Of a DNA stretch of 64,000 bases, positions 36,531 to 49,103 are shown one piece after another. The stretch comes from Lolium rigidum (taxonomy: Eukaryota; Streptophyta; Magnoliopsida; Poales; Poaceae): contig NC_061514.1 in NCBI RefSeq assembly GCF_022539505.1, positions 248,112,124 to 248,176,123 on the forward strand. The letters are read 5' to 3'. Below the pieces are notes generated by a model. It ran no database searches and was not told where the DNA came from. It was given only the letters and a program-made list of their open reading frames with translations. Numbering within the stretch: position 1 is the stretch's first letter; each line of letters starts with the position of its first letter. The translations under genes and the position numbers were made by a program.

Positions 36531-36589
36531 ATATCTATTGTATAACATTAGCAATGAACAAACTATAACTGTTGCGGAGCTGCTGCTTG

Positions 36590-36790
36590 AGGTTGGAAAT
36601 TCACCTTCAAGAGATGGATGTCACCTGTTCTTATGGAACAAATGAATGGTTTGTTTGGGCTACTGATTCAGATCAACTTAACTGATGTGGGCGACCGACC
36701 CTTTTGAAATGGACAAAAAATGGGATGTTTTCTGTCAAATCAACCTACAAACACTTGTGTAGCAATGGCATCGACAGATCTTTCAGACAA
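36590..36790 (+). pseudogene. LINE ORF2 remnant
   Basis: An open piece after a TGA reads WTKNGMFSVKSTYKHLCSN, the conserved segment just before the zf-RVT domain of plant LINEs. Only this short part survives. Confidence 0.6.
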
Positions 36791-36798
36791 GACCCCAC

Positions 36799-37240
36799 GG
36801 TTGTGGGCGCGAGCGAACTTCTCCCACCCGATGTGCAGGTACATCTTGCCCTGCCCGTCGAACAAGGCCTCGACAGGCCATTGGCAAAAATCGCAGCTAG
36901 CCTACCACAGCCGAAACTCGACCGTTCGTGAACTCGGCGAATATGTCTGGGAGCCATTTGATGCTGAGGGGGTCCTCGCCGACGCGGAGGAGGAAATCGA
37001 AGCACCTTGCCTCCTACAAAGATGACGACGACACAGGCGACGACGAGCGTGGGGTGTTGCTGCTCCAGCACGGCGGCCCTGGCGCGGCCTCAACCGCCTC
37101 GCCGACCACTTGGACCCGTCATGGATTCCCTCGCAGGGGTTGTGAGAGAGGAGGTGGGGGGCGGAGCTACATTGAAGGTTGTGCGGCGGCTAGGGTTGTG
37201 AGGAGGGGATGAGGCAGCCCAATGCATGCCCCCTCTTTAT
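36799..37240 (-). pseudogene. B3-domain protein gene fragment
   Basis: The minus strand reads CFDFLLRVGEDPLSIKWLPD (near 37000), then after a stop and frame change WPVEALFDGQGKMYLHIGWE near 36860-36820. This is the N-terminal B3 (plant DNA-binding) domain of a grass-expanded family. The GC-rich upstream part to 37240, including a TATA-like GTATAAAG near 37235, may be its old promoter. It is cut off after about 100 residues; it sits between the two CACTA-related direct repeats, so it may be a captured gene piece. Confidence 0.6.
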
Positions 37241-37429
37241 ACGCTGGAGGCAGCTAAAGGGGTGGCAATCTTGGCAATGTCATTAATTTTATTGGCAGAG
37301 GTAGCGGCGGCCGCTCGGTAGGTGAGGCATCGCCATTAACGTGGCGTAGAATATCGAAGCGATGCTGCCTCGCCAATACTAACGTGCCACTAAGAAGACG
37401 CATCGAGCTAGGTCACTGCCAGACGGGCC

Positions 37430-37560
37430 CGTGGGAGAAGCGACCGGTCACGCCGAGCGACCGCCCAGACGCACCCGAGTCGCAAATTTGGGCCGCCTTT
37501 GCGTTTCGGTGGACAGGCCGGTCGCTCTGCCTCGGGCAGCTAGGCCTAGGTACAGACACA
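37430..37560. repeat. GC-rich inverted repeat, Harbinger-like
   Basis: GCGACCGGTC near 37439 pairs with GGCCGGTCGC near 37516, and the inner sequence (GACGC, TTGCG) resembles the GC-rich ends of Harbinger elements such as 3010-3110. Probably a small derivative; boundaries not determined. Confidence 0.4.
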
Positions 37561-37590
37561 TATTTCGACCACCCGGTCGCGATGTATTTT

Positions 37591-39915
37591 GTCATAAATT
37601 AGTCTTTAATTTTGTTTTAATTAGTTTGGGCAGCTGATGTCTAGATCTAGGTCCACATTTTCCACCTCTAAATCAAGGTTTGACATACATATAATACAGA
37701 GAGTTTTACATTAAGATTTCGCACGTCTGTTGCATATATCATTGGCTGTATCTTTTTTTTTCAGATTTTTTGGAACTTTAAAATATAATTTTTAACTTTT
37801 TGAAAATAAAAAACTACATGTAGCTTGGCCTCCATTTATAGTATTTTTATTTTTTGGTACTATATAATAGAAAGGTCGCACGGAAGGTCTGTAAAATTGC
37901 CTAGTCATTATTCCGCTGAAAAGAATTATAATGTGGTAAAGTTTACACATTATTTCAGGCCAATCCCCCCCCCCCGGCCGTGCGCAGACGCCGACGAAGC
38001 CCGAGGATGCATCTCGGCGGTGGCGGCGAGAGGGGTTGAGGTGGTAGGAATCGGTGAAGGAGAAGCGGGTTGTGAATTATGTCTGTGATACATGGCTATA
38101 TATAAAAGTGGTGCGGGGGCTAAAAGATGGCGAGGCAAAAACGGTTGAAAGGATTTGGCAGGGAGAAAAATGGGAGGGAAAAATAGGCGGGGAAAGGCTT
38201 TGCCGTGTGTATTTGACGTGGCTTTGTCATGTGCATTTACCTGGTACATACGGCAAAGAAAAATCGGGATATCTCTCTAGGCGGGAAAGTTTGGGTGGGA
38301 AGGAAAAACGCGTGTGTTCTCTGAAAATACAAAAGACGATTTTAACACTTGCGATCGTGCTAGTCGACATTGTCTTTGGGCCAAAGAAGATAGAAATTCC
38401 ACACCTCACTCCCTTGCAGCTTGGTCGATGGTGTGTAGACCAAAAAATCAGGGTGGGCTCGGTGTTTTAAGCCTTGAACTGCAGAACAAGGCGTTGTTGC
38501 TTAAACAGTTACATAAATTTTATTCAAAAGCAGATGCTCCGTGGGTACAATTAGTTTGGAATTTATATGGTGACCGTGTGCCTCATGCTCAAGCAAAAAA
38601 AAAGGATTATTTTGGTGGCGAGACATTTTTATTCTGGTTGATGATTACCGAAGTGTCACACAATGCTCAATTGAAGAAGGTACCACGGTAATCTTTTGGA
38701 AAGATTTTTGGTCTAGTGGGGAATTACTGTGTGACACGTTTCCCTGGCTATTTTCTTGCGTCATTGATGAGGATATTTCGGTGGCTAGCATACATGCTTA
38801 GACTGACTTTTCTTCTCACTTTTCCTTGCCCTTGTCGAATGAAGCTTATCAAGAATTTCAGCAAGTTTCTCAGCTGCTTATTAATGCGCCATTAAGTAAC
38901 AACACCACTGATCAAAGGAAATTCGCTTGGGGTGGATCCAATTATGCTCCTGCTAAGTTTTATCATTTTCTGTTCGCTCAACTACCGACTAATACAACCC
39001 TTAAAGCCTTGTGGAAATCTAAACTGCTCCCTAAGCTGAAAGTTTTCACTTGGTTACTTGTTCATGACCGGCTAAACACCCGAGATTTGATGAACCGCAA
39101 GCAGTGGCAATTAGAATCTGGCGATGAGTGTGTTCTTTGCATGTCACATCACCTAGAAACCAGAGATCATTTGTTTTTTGAGTGCTCTTTTGCAAGTCAT
39201 TGCTGGGAGACCATTGATATTCACTGGGATCTGACAAACCTATTTTTAATCGAATTTTGCTTGCTAAGCAAATTTTTACTGGCCCTTGCTTCATGGATGT
39301 AGTAGCTTGTGCATCTTGAAATATTTGAAGAGTTCGAAATGATTTCATATTTCAAGAGCAGCCTTCTTCTTTTGGTCGATGGAGAGTTGGTTTCTCAAGT
39401 GATCTGATGCTTCACCAATTCAAAGTTAAAGCAGCTTCAGTTCAGCCACTCATTGACTGGTTGCTTCATATCTCTGTATAAGTTTTCATGTATCTTGTTT
39501 TTCACTACTTTCCACCTTGAGGTAACCCCTATTCTTCTGCACAATGTGAGTTTATCTTAATATGAAATTTACACCGTAGGGGCTTTCCCTATGGTAAGGT
39601 TGTCAAAAAAAAACGTGTGTGGTAAGGGGGCATCGATGTGGCCCTCATTCTTTGCCGAAAGACATGACAAAGCTCAGCCGTCGTAACTGCTCGTTCAAAC
39701 ACGGTCATCTAGGCCACAGGTACGCGACTTTGCCGCTTATATTTCCTCTACCGTGTGTTTTCAGTTTTTTTTTTTGGCTTGTATAATTCTTTGCCGAGTG
39801 TATTTTCGATTGTGTTGTGTGCAATACCGTTGCCGTGTGTTTTGATCTGGTTTACCATGACCAGGGATTTGCTGTGTGTTCTTTCCTCACGACAAAGACT
39901 GTTTTTCGGGCAGTG
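37591..39915. mobile_element. CACTA-type transposon remnant (copy 2) with its 3' end
   Basis: It repeats copy 1 (35852-36530) and extends further. TTTGCCGTGTGT-type subterminal motifs occur near 38200, 39790 and 39830. The right end reads TTTTTCGGGCAGTG (to 39915), the inverted form of CACTGCCCGAAAAA, a CACTA terminal repeat. The left end was not found and no transposase is present. An 11-base C run lies at 37965-37975. A LINE interrupts it at 38317-39607. Confidence 0.65.
38317..39607 (+). mobile_element. 5'-truncated LINE (LINE-3) inserted in the CACTA remnant
   Basis: Plus-strand LINE tail with an A run at 39605-39613. Target duplication: AAAAACGCGTGTG (38304-38316) and AAAAACGTGTGTG (about 39609-39621), one mismatch. 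Coding remnants: 38450-38690 (RT thumb region, GVLSLELQNKALLLKQLHKF) and 38826-39240 (zf-RVT with CVLCMSHHLETRDHLFFEC). Frame shifts and stops make it dead. Copy 1 of the host repeat shows the uninterrupted site. Confidence 0.85.
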
Positions 39916-39944
39916 ATGAGAAATAGAGTAACACATTAGACAGT

Positions 39945-40035
39945 AGTGAACACAAGTATACAACTAGACAATTACATAGGGAACGCTTACATTTGCATAA
40001 AGGGACCGTTACATAATCAACAAGCCAAAAACATA
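39945..40035. repeat. Duplicate of the AAA gene 3 3' flank, left part
   Basis: AACACAAGTATACAACTAG at about 39950 and CAAGCCAAAAACATA at 40021-40035 are matched at about 57436-57505. The right part of the same duplicate continues at 57182 after the MITE-LINE nest. So a block of the gene 3 3' flank exists twice. Confidence 0.75.
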
Positions 40036-40153
40036 CTCCCTCGTCCATTAATAGATGTTCCATGGTTCGTCTAAATTTGGGTGTATCTATACACTAAAGA
40101 GTGTCTAGATACATTTGAATTTAGATTTGACATCAAAAGATGGACAGAGGTAG
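40036..40153. mobile_element. Stowaway (Tc1/Mariner) MITE
   Basis: Ends CTCCCTCGTCCAT and ATGGACAGAGGTAG (inverted) with TA on both sides (40034-40035, 40154-40155). The interior (GTCTAAATTTGGGTGTATCT and GTGTCTAGATACA) is the common grass Stowaway type. The unoccupied site is preserved in the paralogous copy near 57500, where CATATACTC reads straight through. Confidence 0.9.
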
Positions 40154-40731
40154 TATACTTTTTTTTTTAGATAAAAGGCAATAGCATGCCCGACTTTAAA
40201 TTAATAAAGCCCAAAGGTTTAACCAGTTATACAAACGCTGCGGCATACAGCTTAGCCAAGGAGAAACCACAAGACAATGTAACATCACAAAGGTCCAACC
40301 GGACAACGACAGAAGGGACACAGGCAAAAGCAACTCCGCAAGCCTGACTACTTCATCTTCAATGGCTTGAGTGATTTGGTCTCACGGCGGCGTACAGCTC
40401 CCTTAGCTTGTTCTCCAGCCACCGGAGGCCCTCCCGATCGCCTGTCTTGGCCATGCCGCTCCAAAGCTGTAGAAAAAGGGCAGTTTTGAAAATCACATTA
40501 GCGGGATGGTTAATGACCTTTTTTTCAAGAGTAAGTTTATTACGAATGTTCCACAGCGCCCACGATTGGGCAAGAAAAAGACACCAGACTAGCCTACGGA
40601 CCCTTCCCGCAAGGCTGGAGAGAATGGCATGAAATTGTGGGAAATTCCCTGGGTTCCAGTTACAGCGGAGAATCTGTCTTACGGCGCTCCAAGCAAACCT
40701 AGCGAGGGAGCAAGAGAAGAAGATGTGCTCA

Positions 40732-42451
40732 TGATACGTCTCCGACGTATCGATAATTTCTTATGTTCTATGCCATATTATTGATGATACCTACATGTTT
40801 TATGCACACTTTATGTCATATTCGTGCATTTTCTGGAACTAACCTATTAACAAGATGCCGAAGTGCCGCTCCCGTTTTCTGCTGTTTTTGGTTTCAGTAA
40901 ATCCTAGTAACGAAATATTCTCGGAATTGGACAAAACGAAGACCCAGGGCCCTATTTTTCCACGGAGCTTCCAGAAGACCGAAGAACACACGAAGTGGGG
41001 CCACGAGGTGGCCAAGCTATAGGGCGGCGCGGCCCAGGCCTTGGCCGCGCCGACCTATAGTGTGGGCCCCTCGTCTGGCCCCCGACTCTGCCCTTCCGCC
41101 TATTTAAAGCCTCCGTCGCGAGACCCCTGATGCGAAAAACCACGATACGGAAAACCTTCCAGAGCCGCCGCCATCGCGAAGCCAAGATCTGGGGGACAGG
41201 AGTCTCCGTTCCCGCACCCGCCGGAGCGGGGAAGTGCCCCCGAAGGCTTCTCCATCAACACCGCTGCCATCTCCACCGCCATCTTCATCACCGCTGCTGC
41301 TCCCATGAGGAGGGAGTAGTTCTCCATCGAGGCTCGGGGCTGTACCGGTAGCTATGTGGTTCATCTCTCTCCTATGTGCTTCAATACAATAATCTCATGA
41401 GCTGCCTTACATGATTGAGATTCATATGATGATGCTTGTAATCTAGATGTCATTATCCTAGTCAAGTGAGTTTTACCTATGTGATCTCCGGAGACTCCTT
41501 GTCCCACGTGTGTAAAGGTGACAAGGTGTGCACCGTGTGGGTCTCTTAGGCTATATTTCACGGAATACTTATTCACCGTTGAATGGCATAGTGAGGTGCT
41601 TATTTATATCTCTTTATGATTGCAATATGTTTTGTATCACAATTTATCTATGTGCTACTCTAGTGATGTGTTATTAAAGTAGTTTTATTCCTCCCGCACG
41701 TGTGTAAAGGTGACAAGTGTGTGCACCGTGTTAGTACTTGGTTTATGCTATGATCATGATCTCTTGTAGATTGCGAAGTTAACTATTGCTATGATAATAT
41801 TGATGTGATCTATTCCTCCTACATATGCATGAAGGTGACAAGTGTGCATGCTATGCTAGTACTTGGTTTAGTCTTTTGATCTATCTTACACTAAAGGTTA
41901 CTAAAATATGAGCATTATTGTGGAGCTTGTTAACTCCGGCATTGAGGGTTCGTGTAATCCTACGCAATATGTTCATCATCCAACAAGAGTGTAGAGTATG
42001 CATTTATCCTGTTCGTTATGTGATCAATGTTGAGAGTGTCCACTAGTGAAAGTCTAATCCCTAGGCCTTGTTCCTAAATATCGCTATCGCTGCTTGTTTA
42101 CTCGTTTTACTCAGCGTTACTACCGCCGCGTCACTACCGCTCGCGTTACTACGCTTGTTTATCGTCCCGGGCAAAGCACTTTTCCGGTGCCGTTGCTACT
42201 ACTTATTCATACCACCTGTATTTCACTATCTCTTCGCCGAACTAGTGCACCTATTAGGTGTGTTGGGGACACAAGAGACTTCTTGCTTTGTGGTTGCAGG
42301 GTTGCATGAGAGGGATATCTTTGACCTCTTCCTCCCCGAGTTCGATAAACCTTGGGTGATCCACTTAAGGGAAACTTGTCTGCCGTTCTACAAACCTCTG
42401 CTCTTGGAGGCCCAACACTGTCTACAAGAATAGAAGCTCCCGTAGACATCA
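40732..42451 (+). repeat. Element A 5' LTR
   Basis: Begins TGATACGTCTCCGACGTATC and ends GTAGACATCA; about 1.72 kb. A TATTTAAA TATA-like box lies at about 41100-41107. The first 20 bases contain an inverted repeat (GATACGTC/GACGTATC). Much of 41400-42300 has short internal repeats (GTGTGTAAAGGTGACA at 41505, 41700 and a variant at 41830). Confidence 0.92.
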
Positions 42452-42461
42452 AGCACTTTTC

Positions 42462-42480
42462 TGGCGCCGTTGCCGGGGAG
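42462..42480 (+). other. Primer binding site of element A
   Basis: TGGCGCCGTTGCCGGGGAG, 10 bases after the LTR end. Same primer type as elements B and E. Confidence 0.8.
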
Positions 42481-42615
42481 GAAAGGTAAAAAGACACTCA
42501 TACTCCGGTCCCAGGTAAAGTATTTTTCTGGCGCCGTTGTGTGCGTGCTCGAGGCTATTTCCTTTAGATCCTGCAATTGCATCTTTTTGTTTCTTGTTTA
42601 CACTAGTTTGGCATA

Positions 42616-43353
42616 ATGTACAAGAGTGAGCTTCTTATTCTATTTCCTGATTTAAAACATGGATTGTTTGATGCGAAAATTAAAAAACCTATGAAATCTT
42701 ATTTGCATGCCGGTAGTAATATTAGTATGAACGCTTTGAACACCATTGTTGATAATAATATAGAAAGTTCTAAGCTTGGGGAAGCTGGTTTTCATGATCT
42801 TTTTAGTCCCCCAAGCATTGAGGAGAAAATTTTCTTTGATGATACTTTGCCTCCTATTTCTGATGATTATAATGATAGTGGTCTTTTGATGCCACTTACT
42901 GCGGAGAGTAAATTTTGTTGTGATTATACTATGCCTCCTACACTTGATGAGAATAATAATGATAGCTACTTCGTTGAATTTGCTCCCACTATTACTAATA
43001 AAGTTGACTATGCCTATGTGGAGAGTAATAATTTTATGCATGAGACTCATGATAAGAATGCTTTATGTGATAGTTATATTGTTGAGTTTGCTCATGATGC
43101 TACTGAAAGTTATTATGAGAGAGGAAAATATGGTGGTAGAAATTTTCATGTTACTAAAATGCCTCTCTATGTGCTGAAATTTTTGAAGCTACACTTGTTT
43201 TATCTTCCTATGCTTGTTACTTTGCTCTTCATGAACTTGTTTATTTACAAGATTCCTATGCATATGAAGCATGTTAGACTTAAATGTGTTTTGAATTTGC
43301 CTCTTGATGCTCTCTTTTGCTTCAAATACTATTTCTTGCGAGTGCATCATTAA
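42616..43353 (+). CDS. Element A ORF, conserved, function unknown
   Basis: 245 residues, no recognised domain. Residues 1-60 are mixed (LFPDLKHGLFDAKIKKP); 60-150 are very acidic and Asn/Asp-rich (PPISDDYNDSG, DENNNDSYFVEF); 150-185 carry YIVEFAHDATESYYERGKYG; the C-terminal 60 residues are strongly hydrophobic with two possible membrane helices (LHLFYLPMLVTLLFMNLFIY and LPLDALFCFKYYF). Element B carries the same ORF. It is unrelated to gag or pol. Similar proteins are, to my knowledge, frequent among transposon-derived predictions of Triticeae, without known role. Confidence 0.65.
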   Translation: MYKSELLILFPDLKHGLFDAKIKKPMKSYLHAGSNISMNALNTIVDNNIESSKLGEAGFHDLFSPPSIEEKIFFDDTLPPISDDYNDSGLLMPLTAESKFCCDYTMPPTLDENNNDSYFVEFAPTITNKVDYAYVESNNFMHETHDKNALCDSYIVEFAHDATESYYERGKYGGRNFHVTKMPLYVLKFLKLHLFYLPMLVTLLFMNLFIYKIPMHMKHVRLKCVLNLPLDALFCFKYYFLRVHH

Positions 43354-45921
43354 AACTCGCTGAGCCCATCTTAATGGCTATAAAGAAAGAACTTCTTGGG
43401 AGATAACCCATATGTTATTTTGCTACAGTACTTTGTTTTATATTTGTGTCTTGGAAGTTGTTTACTACTGTAGCAACCTCTCCTTATCTTATTTTTAAGT
43501 TTTGTTGTGCCAAGTAAAGTCTTTGATAGAAAAGTAAGTACTAGATTTGGATTACTGCGCAGTTCCAGATTTCTTTGCTGTCACGAATCTGGGTCTATCT
43601 CCCTGTAGGTAGCTCAGAAAATTACGCCAATTTACGAGCATGATCCTCAGATATGTACGCAACTTTCATTCAATTTGAGCATTTTCGTTTGAGCAAGTCT
43701 GGTGGCCTAATAAAATCCATCTTTACGGACTGTTCTGTTTTGACAGATTCTGTTTTTTATTTCGCATTGCCTCTTTTGCTATGTTGGATGAATTTCTTTG
43801 ATCCACTAATGTCCAAGTAGCTTTATGCAATGTCCAGAAGTGTTAAGAATGATTGTGTCACCTCTGAACATGTGAATTTTTATTATGCACTAACCCTCTA
43901 ATGAGTTGTTTCGAGTTTGGTGTGGAGGAAGTTTTCAAGGATCAAGAGAGGAGTATGATGCAATATGATCAAGGAGAGTGAAAGCTCTAAGCTTGGGGAT
44001 GCCCCGGTGGTTCACCCCTGCATATTATAAGAAGACTCAAGCTGTCTAAGCTTGGGGATGCCCAAGGCATCCCCTTCTTCATCGACAACATTATCAGTTC
44101 CTCCCCTGAAACTATATTTTTATTCCGTCACATCTTATGCACTTTGCTTGGAGCGTCTGTGTGCTTTTGTTTTTGTTTTTGTTTGAATAAATGCTTGTGT
44201 GGGAGAGAGACACGCTCCGCTGGTTCATATGAACACATGTGTTCTTAGCTTTTAATTTTCATGGCGAAGTTTCTTCTTCGTTAATTTGTTATATGGTTGG
44301 AATTGGAGAATGATACATGTAGTAAATTGCTATAATGTCTTGGATAATGTGATACTTGGCAATTGTTGTGCTCATGTTTAAGCTCTTGCATTATATACTT
44401 TGCACCCATTAATGAAGAAATACTTAGAGCTTGCTAATTTGGTTTGCATATTTGGTTTCTCTAAAGTCTAGATAACATCTAGTATTGAGTTTTGAACAAC
44501 AAGGAAGACGGTATGGAGTCTTATAATGTTTACCATATGTCTTTTATGTGAGTTTTGCTGTACCGTTCATCCTTGTGTTTGTTTCAAATAACCTTGCTAG
44601 CCTAAACCTTGTATCGAGAGGGAATACTTCTCATGCATCCCAAATACTTGAGCCAACCACTATGCCATTCGTGTCCACCATACCTACCTACTACATGGTA
44701 TTTATCCGCCATTCCAAAGTAAATTGCTTGAGTGCTACCTTTAAAATTCCATCATTCACCTTTGCAATATATAGCTCATGGGACAAATAGCTTAAAAACT
44801 ATTGTGGTATTGAATATGTACTTATGCACTTTATCTCTTATTAAGTTGCTTGTTGTGCGATAACCATGTTTCGGGGACGCCATCAACTATTCTTTGTTGG
44901 ATATCATGTGAGTTGCTATGCATGTCCGTCTTGTCTGAAGCAAGGGAGATCTACCACCTTCATGGTTGGAGCATGCATATTGTTAGAGAAGAACTTTGGG
45001 CCGCTAACTAAAGCCATGATTCATGGTGGAAGTTTCAGTTTGGACATATATCCTCAATCTCATATGAGAATAATAATTGTTGCCACATGCTTATGCATTA
45101 AAGAGGAGTCCATTATCTCGTTGTCCATGTTGTCCCGTATGGATGTCTAAGTTGAGAATAATCAAAAGCGAGAAATCCAAAATGCGAGCTTTCTCCTTAG
45201 ACCTTTGTACAGGCGGCATGGAGGTACCCCATTGTGACACTTGGTCAAAACATGTGCATTTCAAAGATCCGGTAGTCCAAGTTAATTAGGACAAGGTGCG
45301 GGCACTATTAGTATACTATGCATGAGACTTGCAACTTGTAAGATATAACTTTCATAACTCATATGCTTTATTACTACCGTTGACAAAATTGTTTCATGTT
45401 TTCAAAATAAAATCTCTAGCACAAATATAGCAATCGATGCTTTCCTCTTTGAAGGACCATTCTCTTTACTTTTATGTTGAGTCAGTTCACCTATTTCTCT
45501 CCACCTCAAGAAGCAAACACTTGTGTGAACCGTGCATTGATTCCTACATATTTGCATATTGTACTTGTTATATTACTCTATGTTGACTATTATCCATGAG
45601 ATATACATGTTACAAGTTCAAAGCAACCGCTGAAACTTAATCTTCCTTTGTGTTGCTTCAATACCTTTACTTTGATTTATTGCTTTATGAGTTAACTCTT
45701 ATGCAAGACTTATTAATACTTGTCTTGAAGTACTATTCATGAAAAGTCTTTGCTATATGATTCACTTGTTTACTCATGTCATTACCATTGTTATGATCGC
45801 TGCATCCACTACATATGTTTACAAATAGTATGATCAAGGTTATGATGGCATATCACTTCAGTAAATTATCTTTGTTATCGTTTTACTCGCTCGGACGAGC
45901 AGAACTAAGCTTGGGGATGCT
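43354..45921 (+). other. Element A 3' internal non-coding region with polypurine tract
   Basis: No convincing further gene. AGCTTGGGGATGC-type purine runs occur at 43990-44065 and, next to the 3' LTR, at 45908-45921, where it acts as polypurine tract. Blocks around 44580-44720 match element E (6300-6440) and element B (50160-50310). Confidence 0.65.
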
Positions 45922-47355
45922 TGATACGTCTCCGACGTATCGATAATTTCTTATGTTCTATGCCATATTATTGATGAGACCTACATGTTTTATGCACACT
46001 TTATGTCATATTCGTGCATTTTCTGGAACTAACCTATTAACAAGATGCCGAAGTGCCGGCTCTCGTTTTCGCTGTTTTTGGTTTCGTAAATCCTAGTAAC
46101 GAAATATTCTCGGAATTGGACGAAACGAAGACCCGTGGCCCTATTTTACCACGGAGCTTCCAGAAGACCGAAGAACACACGAAGTGGGGCCACGAGGTGG
46201 CCAAGCTATAGGGCGGCGCGGCCCAGGCCTTGGCCGCGCCGACCTATAGTGTGGGCCCCTCGTCTGGCCCCCGACTCTGCCCTTCCGCCTACTTAAAGCC
46301 TCCGTCGCGAGACCCCTGATGCGAAAAACCACGATACGGAAAACCTTCCAGAGCCGCCGCCATCGCGAAGCCAAGATCTGGGGACAGGAGTCTCTGTTCC
46401 GCACCCTGCCGGAGCGGGGAAGTGCCCCTAGAGGCTTCTCCATCAACACCGCTGCCATCTCCACCGCCATCTTCATCACCGCTGCCGCTCCCATGAGGAG
46501 GGAGTAGTTCTCCATCGAGGCTCGGGCTGTACCGGTAGCTATGTGGTTCATCTCTCTCCTATGTGCTTCAATACAATAATCTCATGAGCTGCCTTACATG
46601 ATTGAGATTCATATGATGATGCTTGTAATCTAGATGTCATTATGCTAGTCAAGTGAGTTTACCTATGTGATCTCCGGAGACTCCTTGTCCCACGTGTGTA
46701 AAGGTGACAGTGTGTGCACCGTGTGGGTCTCTTAGGCTATATTTCACGAATACTTATTCACTGTTGAATGGCATAGTGAGGTGCTTATTTATATCTCTTT
46801 ATGATTGCAATATGTTTTGTATCACAATTTATCTATGTGCTACTCTAGTGATGTGTTATTAAAGTAGTTTTATTCCTCCCGCACGTGTGTAAAGGTGACA
46901 GTGTGTGCACCGTGTTAGTACTTGGTTTATGCTATGATCATGATCTCTTGTAGATTGCGAAGTTAACTATTGCTATGATAATATTGATGTGATCTATTCC
47001 TCCTACATATGCATGAAGGTGACAGAGTGTGCATGCTATGCTAGTACTTGGTTTAGTCTTTTGATCTATCTTACACTAAAGGTTACTAAAATATGAGCAT
47101 TATTGTGGAGCTTGTTAACTCCGGCATTGAGGGTTCGTGTAATCCTACGCAATGTGTTCATCATCCAACAAGAGTGTAGAGTATGCATTTATCCGTTCGT
47201 TATGTGATCAATGTTGAGAGTGTCCACTAGTGAAAGTCTAATCCCTAGGCCTTGTTCCTAAATATCGCTATCGCTGCTTGTTTACTCGTTTCTATCGCGT
47301 TACTACGTCGCGTTACTACTCGCTGCGTTACTACCGCTTGTTTATCGTCTCCGGG
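45922..47355 (+). repeat. Element A 3' LTR, first part
   Basis: Same sequence as 40732-42170. It stops at TCTCCGGG (47355) where element B is inserted, and resumes at 54206. The joined length, about 1.71 kb, agrees with the 5' LTR. Confidence 0.92.
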
Positions 47356-49103
47356 TGATGTCTACGTTCCCCCTCCTTTCCCGTAGACAGTGTTGGGCCT
47401 CCAAGAGCAGAGGTTTGTAGAACAGCAAGCAAGTTTCCCTTAAGTGGATACCCAAGGTTTATCGAACTCGTGGAGGAAGAGGTCAAAGATATCCCTCTCA
47501 TGCAACCCCGCAACCACAAAGCAAGAAGTCTTTTGTGTCCCCAACACACCTAATAGGTGCACTAGTTCGGCGAAGAGATAGTGAAATACAGGTGGTATGA
47601 ATAAGTATGAGCAGTAGCAACGGTGCCGTAAAAGTGCTTGGCGTGTAGTTGATGGTGGTGGTATTGCGAGCAGTAGTAACGCAAGAAAAACAAGAAACAA
47701 GCAGTAGTAACGCAAGAGTAGCTCGACAGCCAGTAGTAAACAAGCAAGTAGTAACTCAGCAGCATTTAGGAACAAGGCCTAGGGATTACACTTTCACTAG
47801 TGGACACTCTCAACATTGATCACATAACAGTAACGTATAAATGCATACTCTACACTTTTGTTGGATGATGAACATATTGCGTAGGATTACACGAACCCTC
47901 AATGCCGGAGTTAACAAGCTCCACAATAATGCTCATGTTTAAGTAACCTTTAGTGTAAGATAGATCAACAGTACTAAACCAAGTACTAGCATAGCATGCA
48001 CACTCGTCACCTTCATGCATATGTAGGAGGAATAGATCACATCAATATTATCATAGCAATAGTTAACTCCATAATCTACAAGAGATCATGATCATAGCAT
48101 AAACCAAGTACTAACACGGTGCACGCACTGTCACCTTTGCACACATGCAGGAGGAATAAAACTACTTTAATAACACATCACTAGAGTAGCACATAGATAA
48201 ATTGTGATACAACATGCCGCAATCATAAAGAGATATAAATAAGCACTTCACTACGCCATTCAACAGTGAATAAGTATTCTGTGAAATCTAGCCTAAGAGA
48301 CCCACACGGTGCACACACTGTCACCTTTACACACGTGGGACGAGGAGTCTCCGGAGATCACATAAGTAAAACTCACTTGACTAGCATAATGACATCTAGA
48401 TTACAAGCATCATCATATGAATCTCAATCATGTAGGGCAGCTCATGAGATTATTGTATTGAAACACATAGGAGAGAGATGAACCACATAGCTACCGGCAC
48501 AACCCCGAGCCTCGATGGAGAACTACTCCCTCCTCATGGGAGCAAGCAGCGGTGATGAAGATGGCGGTGGAGATGGCAGCGGTGTCGATGGAGAAGCCTT
48601 CCGGGGCACTTCCCCGCTCCGGCAGGTGCCGGAACGGAGACTCCCGTCCCCGGATCTTGGCTTCGCGATGGCGGCGGCTCCGGCAGGTTTCTGTGGGTTT
48701 CGTCAATTGTTATCGGGTTTTCTGATCCAGTGGGCTTTTTATAGGCGGAGAGGCGGCGCGAGAAGGTCGAAGGGGGCCCACACCCTAGGGGGCGCCCCCT
48801 TGGCCGCGCCGGGGTAGGGTTTGGTGGCCTCGTGGCCCCCTCTCCGATCCCTCTCGTGTGTTCTGGATGCTTCCGGGATTCTAAGATCTTTGGCGTTGAT
48901 TTCGTCCGATTCCGAGAATATTTCGTTACTAGGATTTCGAAACCAAAAACAGCAGTAAAACAGGAATTGGCACTTCGGCATCTTGTTAATAGGTTAGTTC
49001 CGTAAAATGCACGAATATGACATAAAGTGTGCATAAAACATGTAGATAACATCAATAATGTGGCATGGAACACAAGAAATTATCGATACGTTGGAGACGT
49101 ATC
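47356..49103 (-). repeat. Element B 3' LTR (left)
   Basis: Plus strand starts TGATGTCTACGTTCCCCC and ends GGAGACGTATC; the last base before the polypurine tract reads CG where CAG is expected, in line with the window-wide pattern. The minus strand has TATAAAAA at 48736-48743. Confidence 0.92.

Noticed and set aside
41505..41845. Recurring GTGTGTAAAGGTGACA pieces in the A/B/C LTRs as a regulatory tandem array
   Set aside because: They are internal short repeats common to all LTR copies of this family; nothing links them to regulation beyond being part of the LTR.
47498..47775. Open frames rich in Leu/Tyr near the B and C LTR ends (also 52535-52870, 62074-62529) as membrane proteins
   Set aside because: They come from an imperfect GTAGTAAC-type simple repeat in the LTRs that varies in length between copies, so no protein is conserved.
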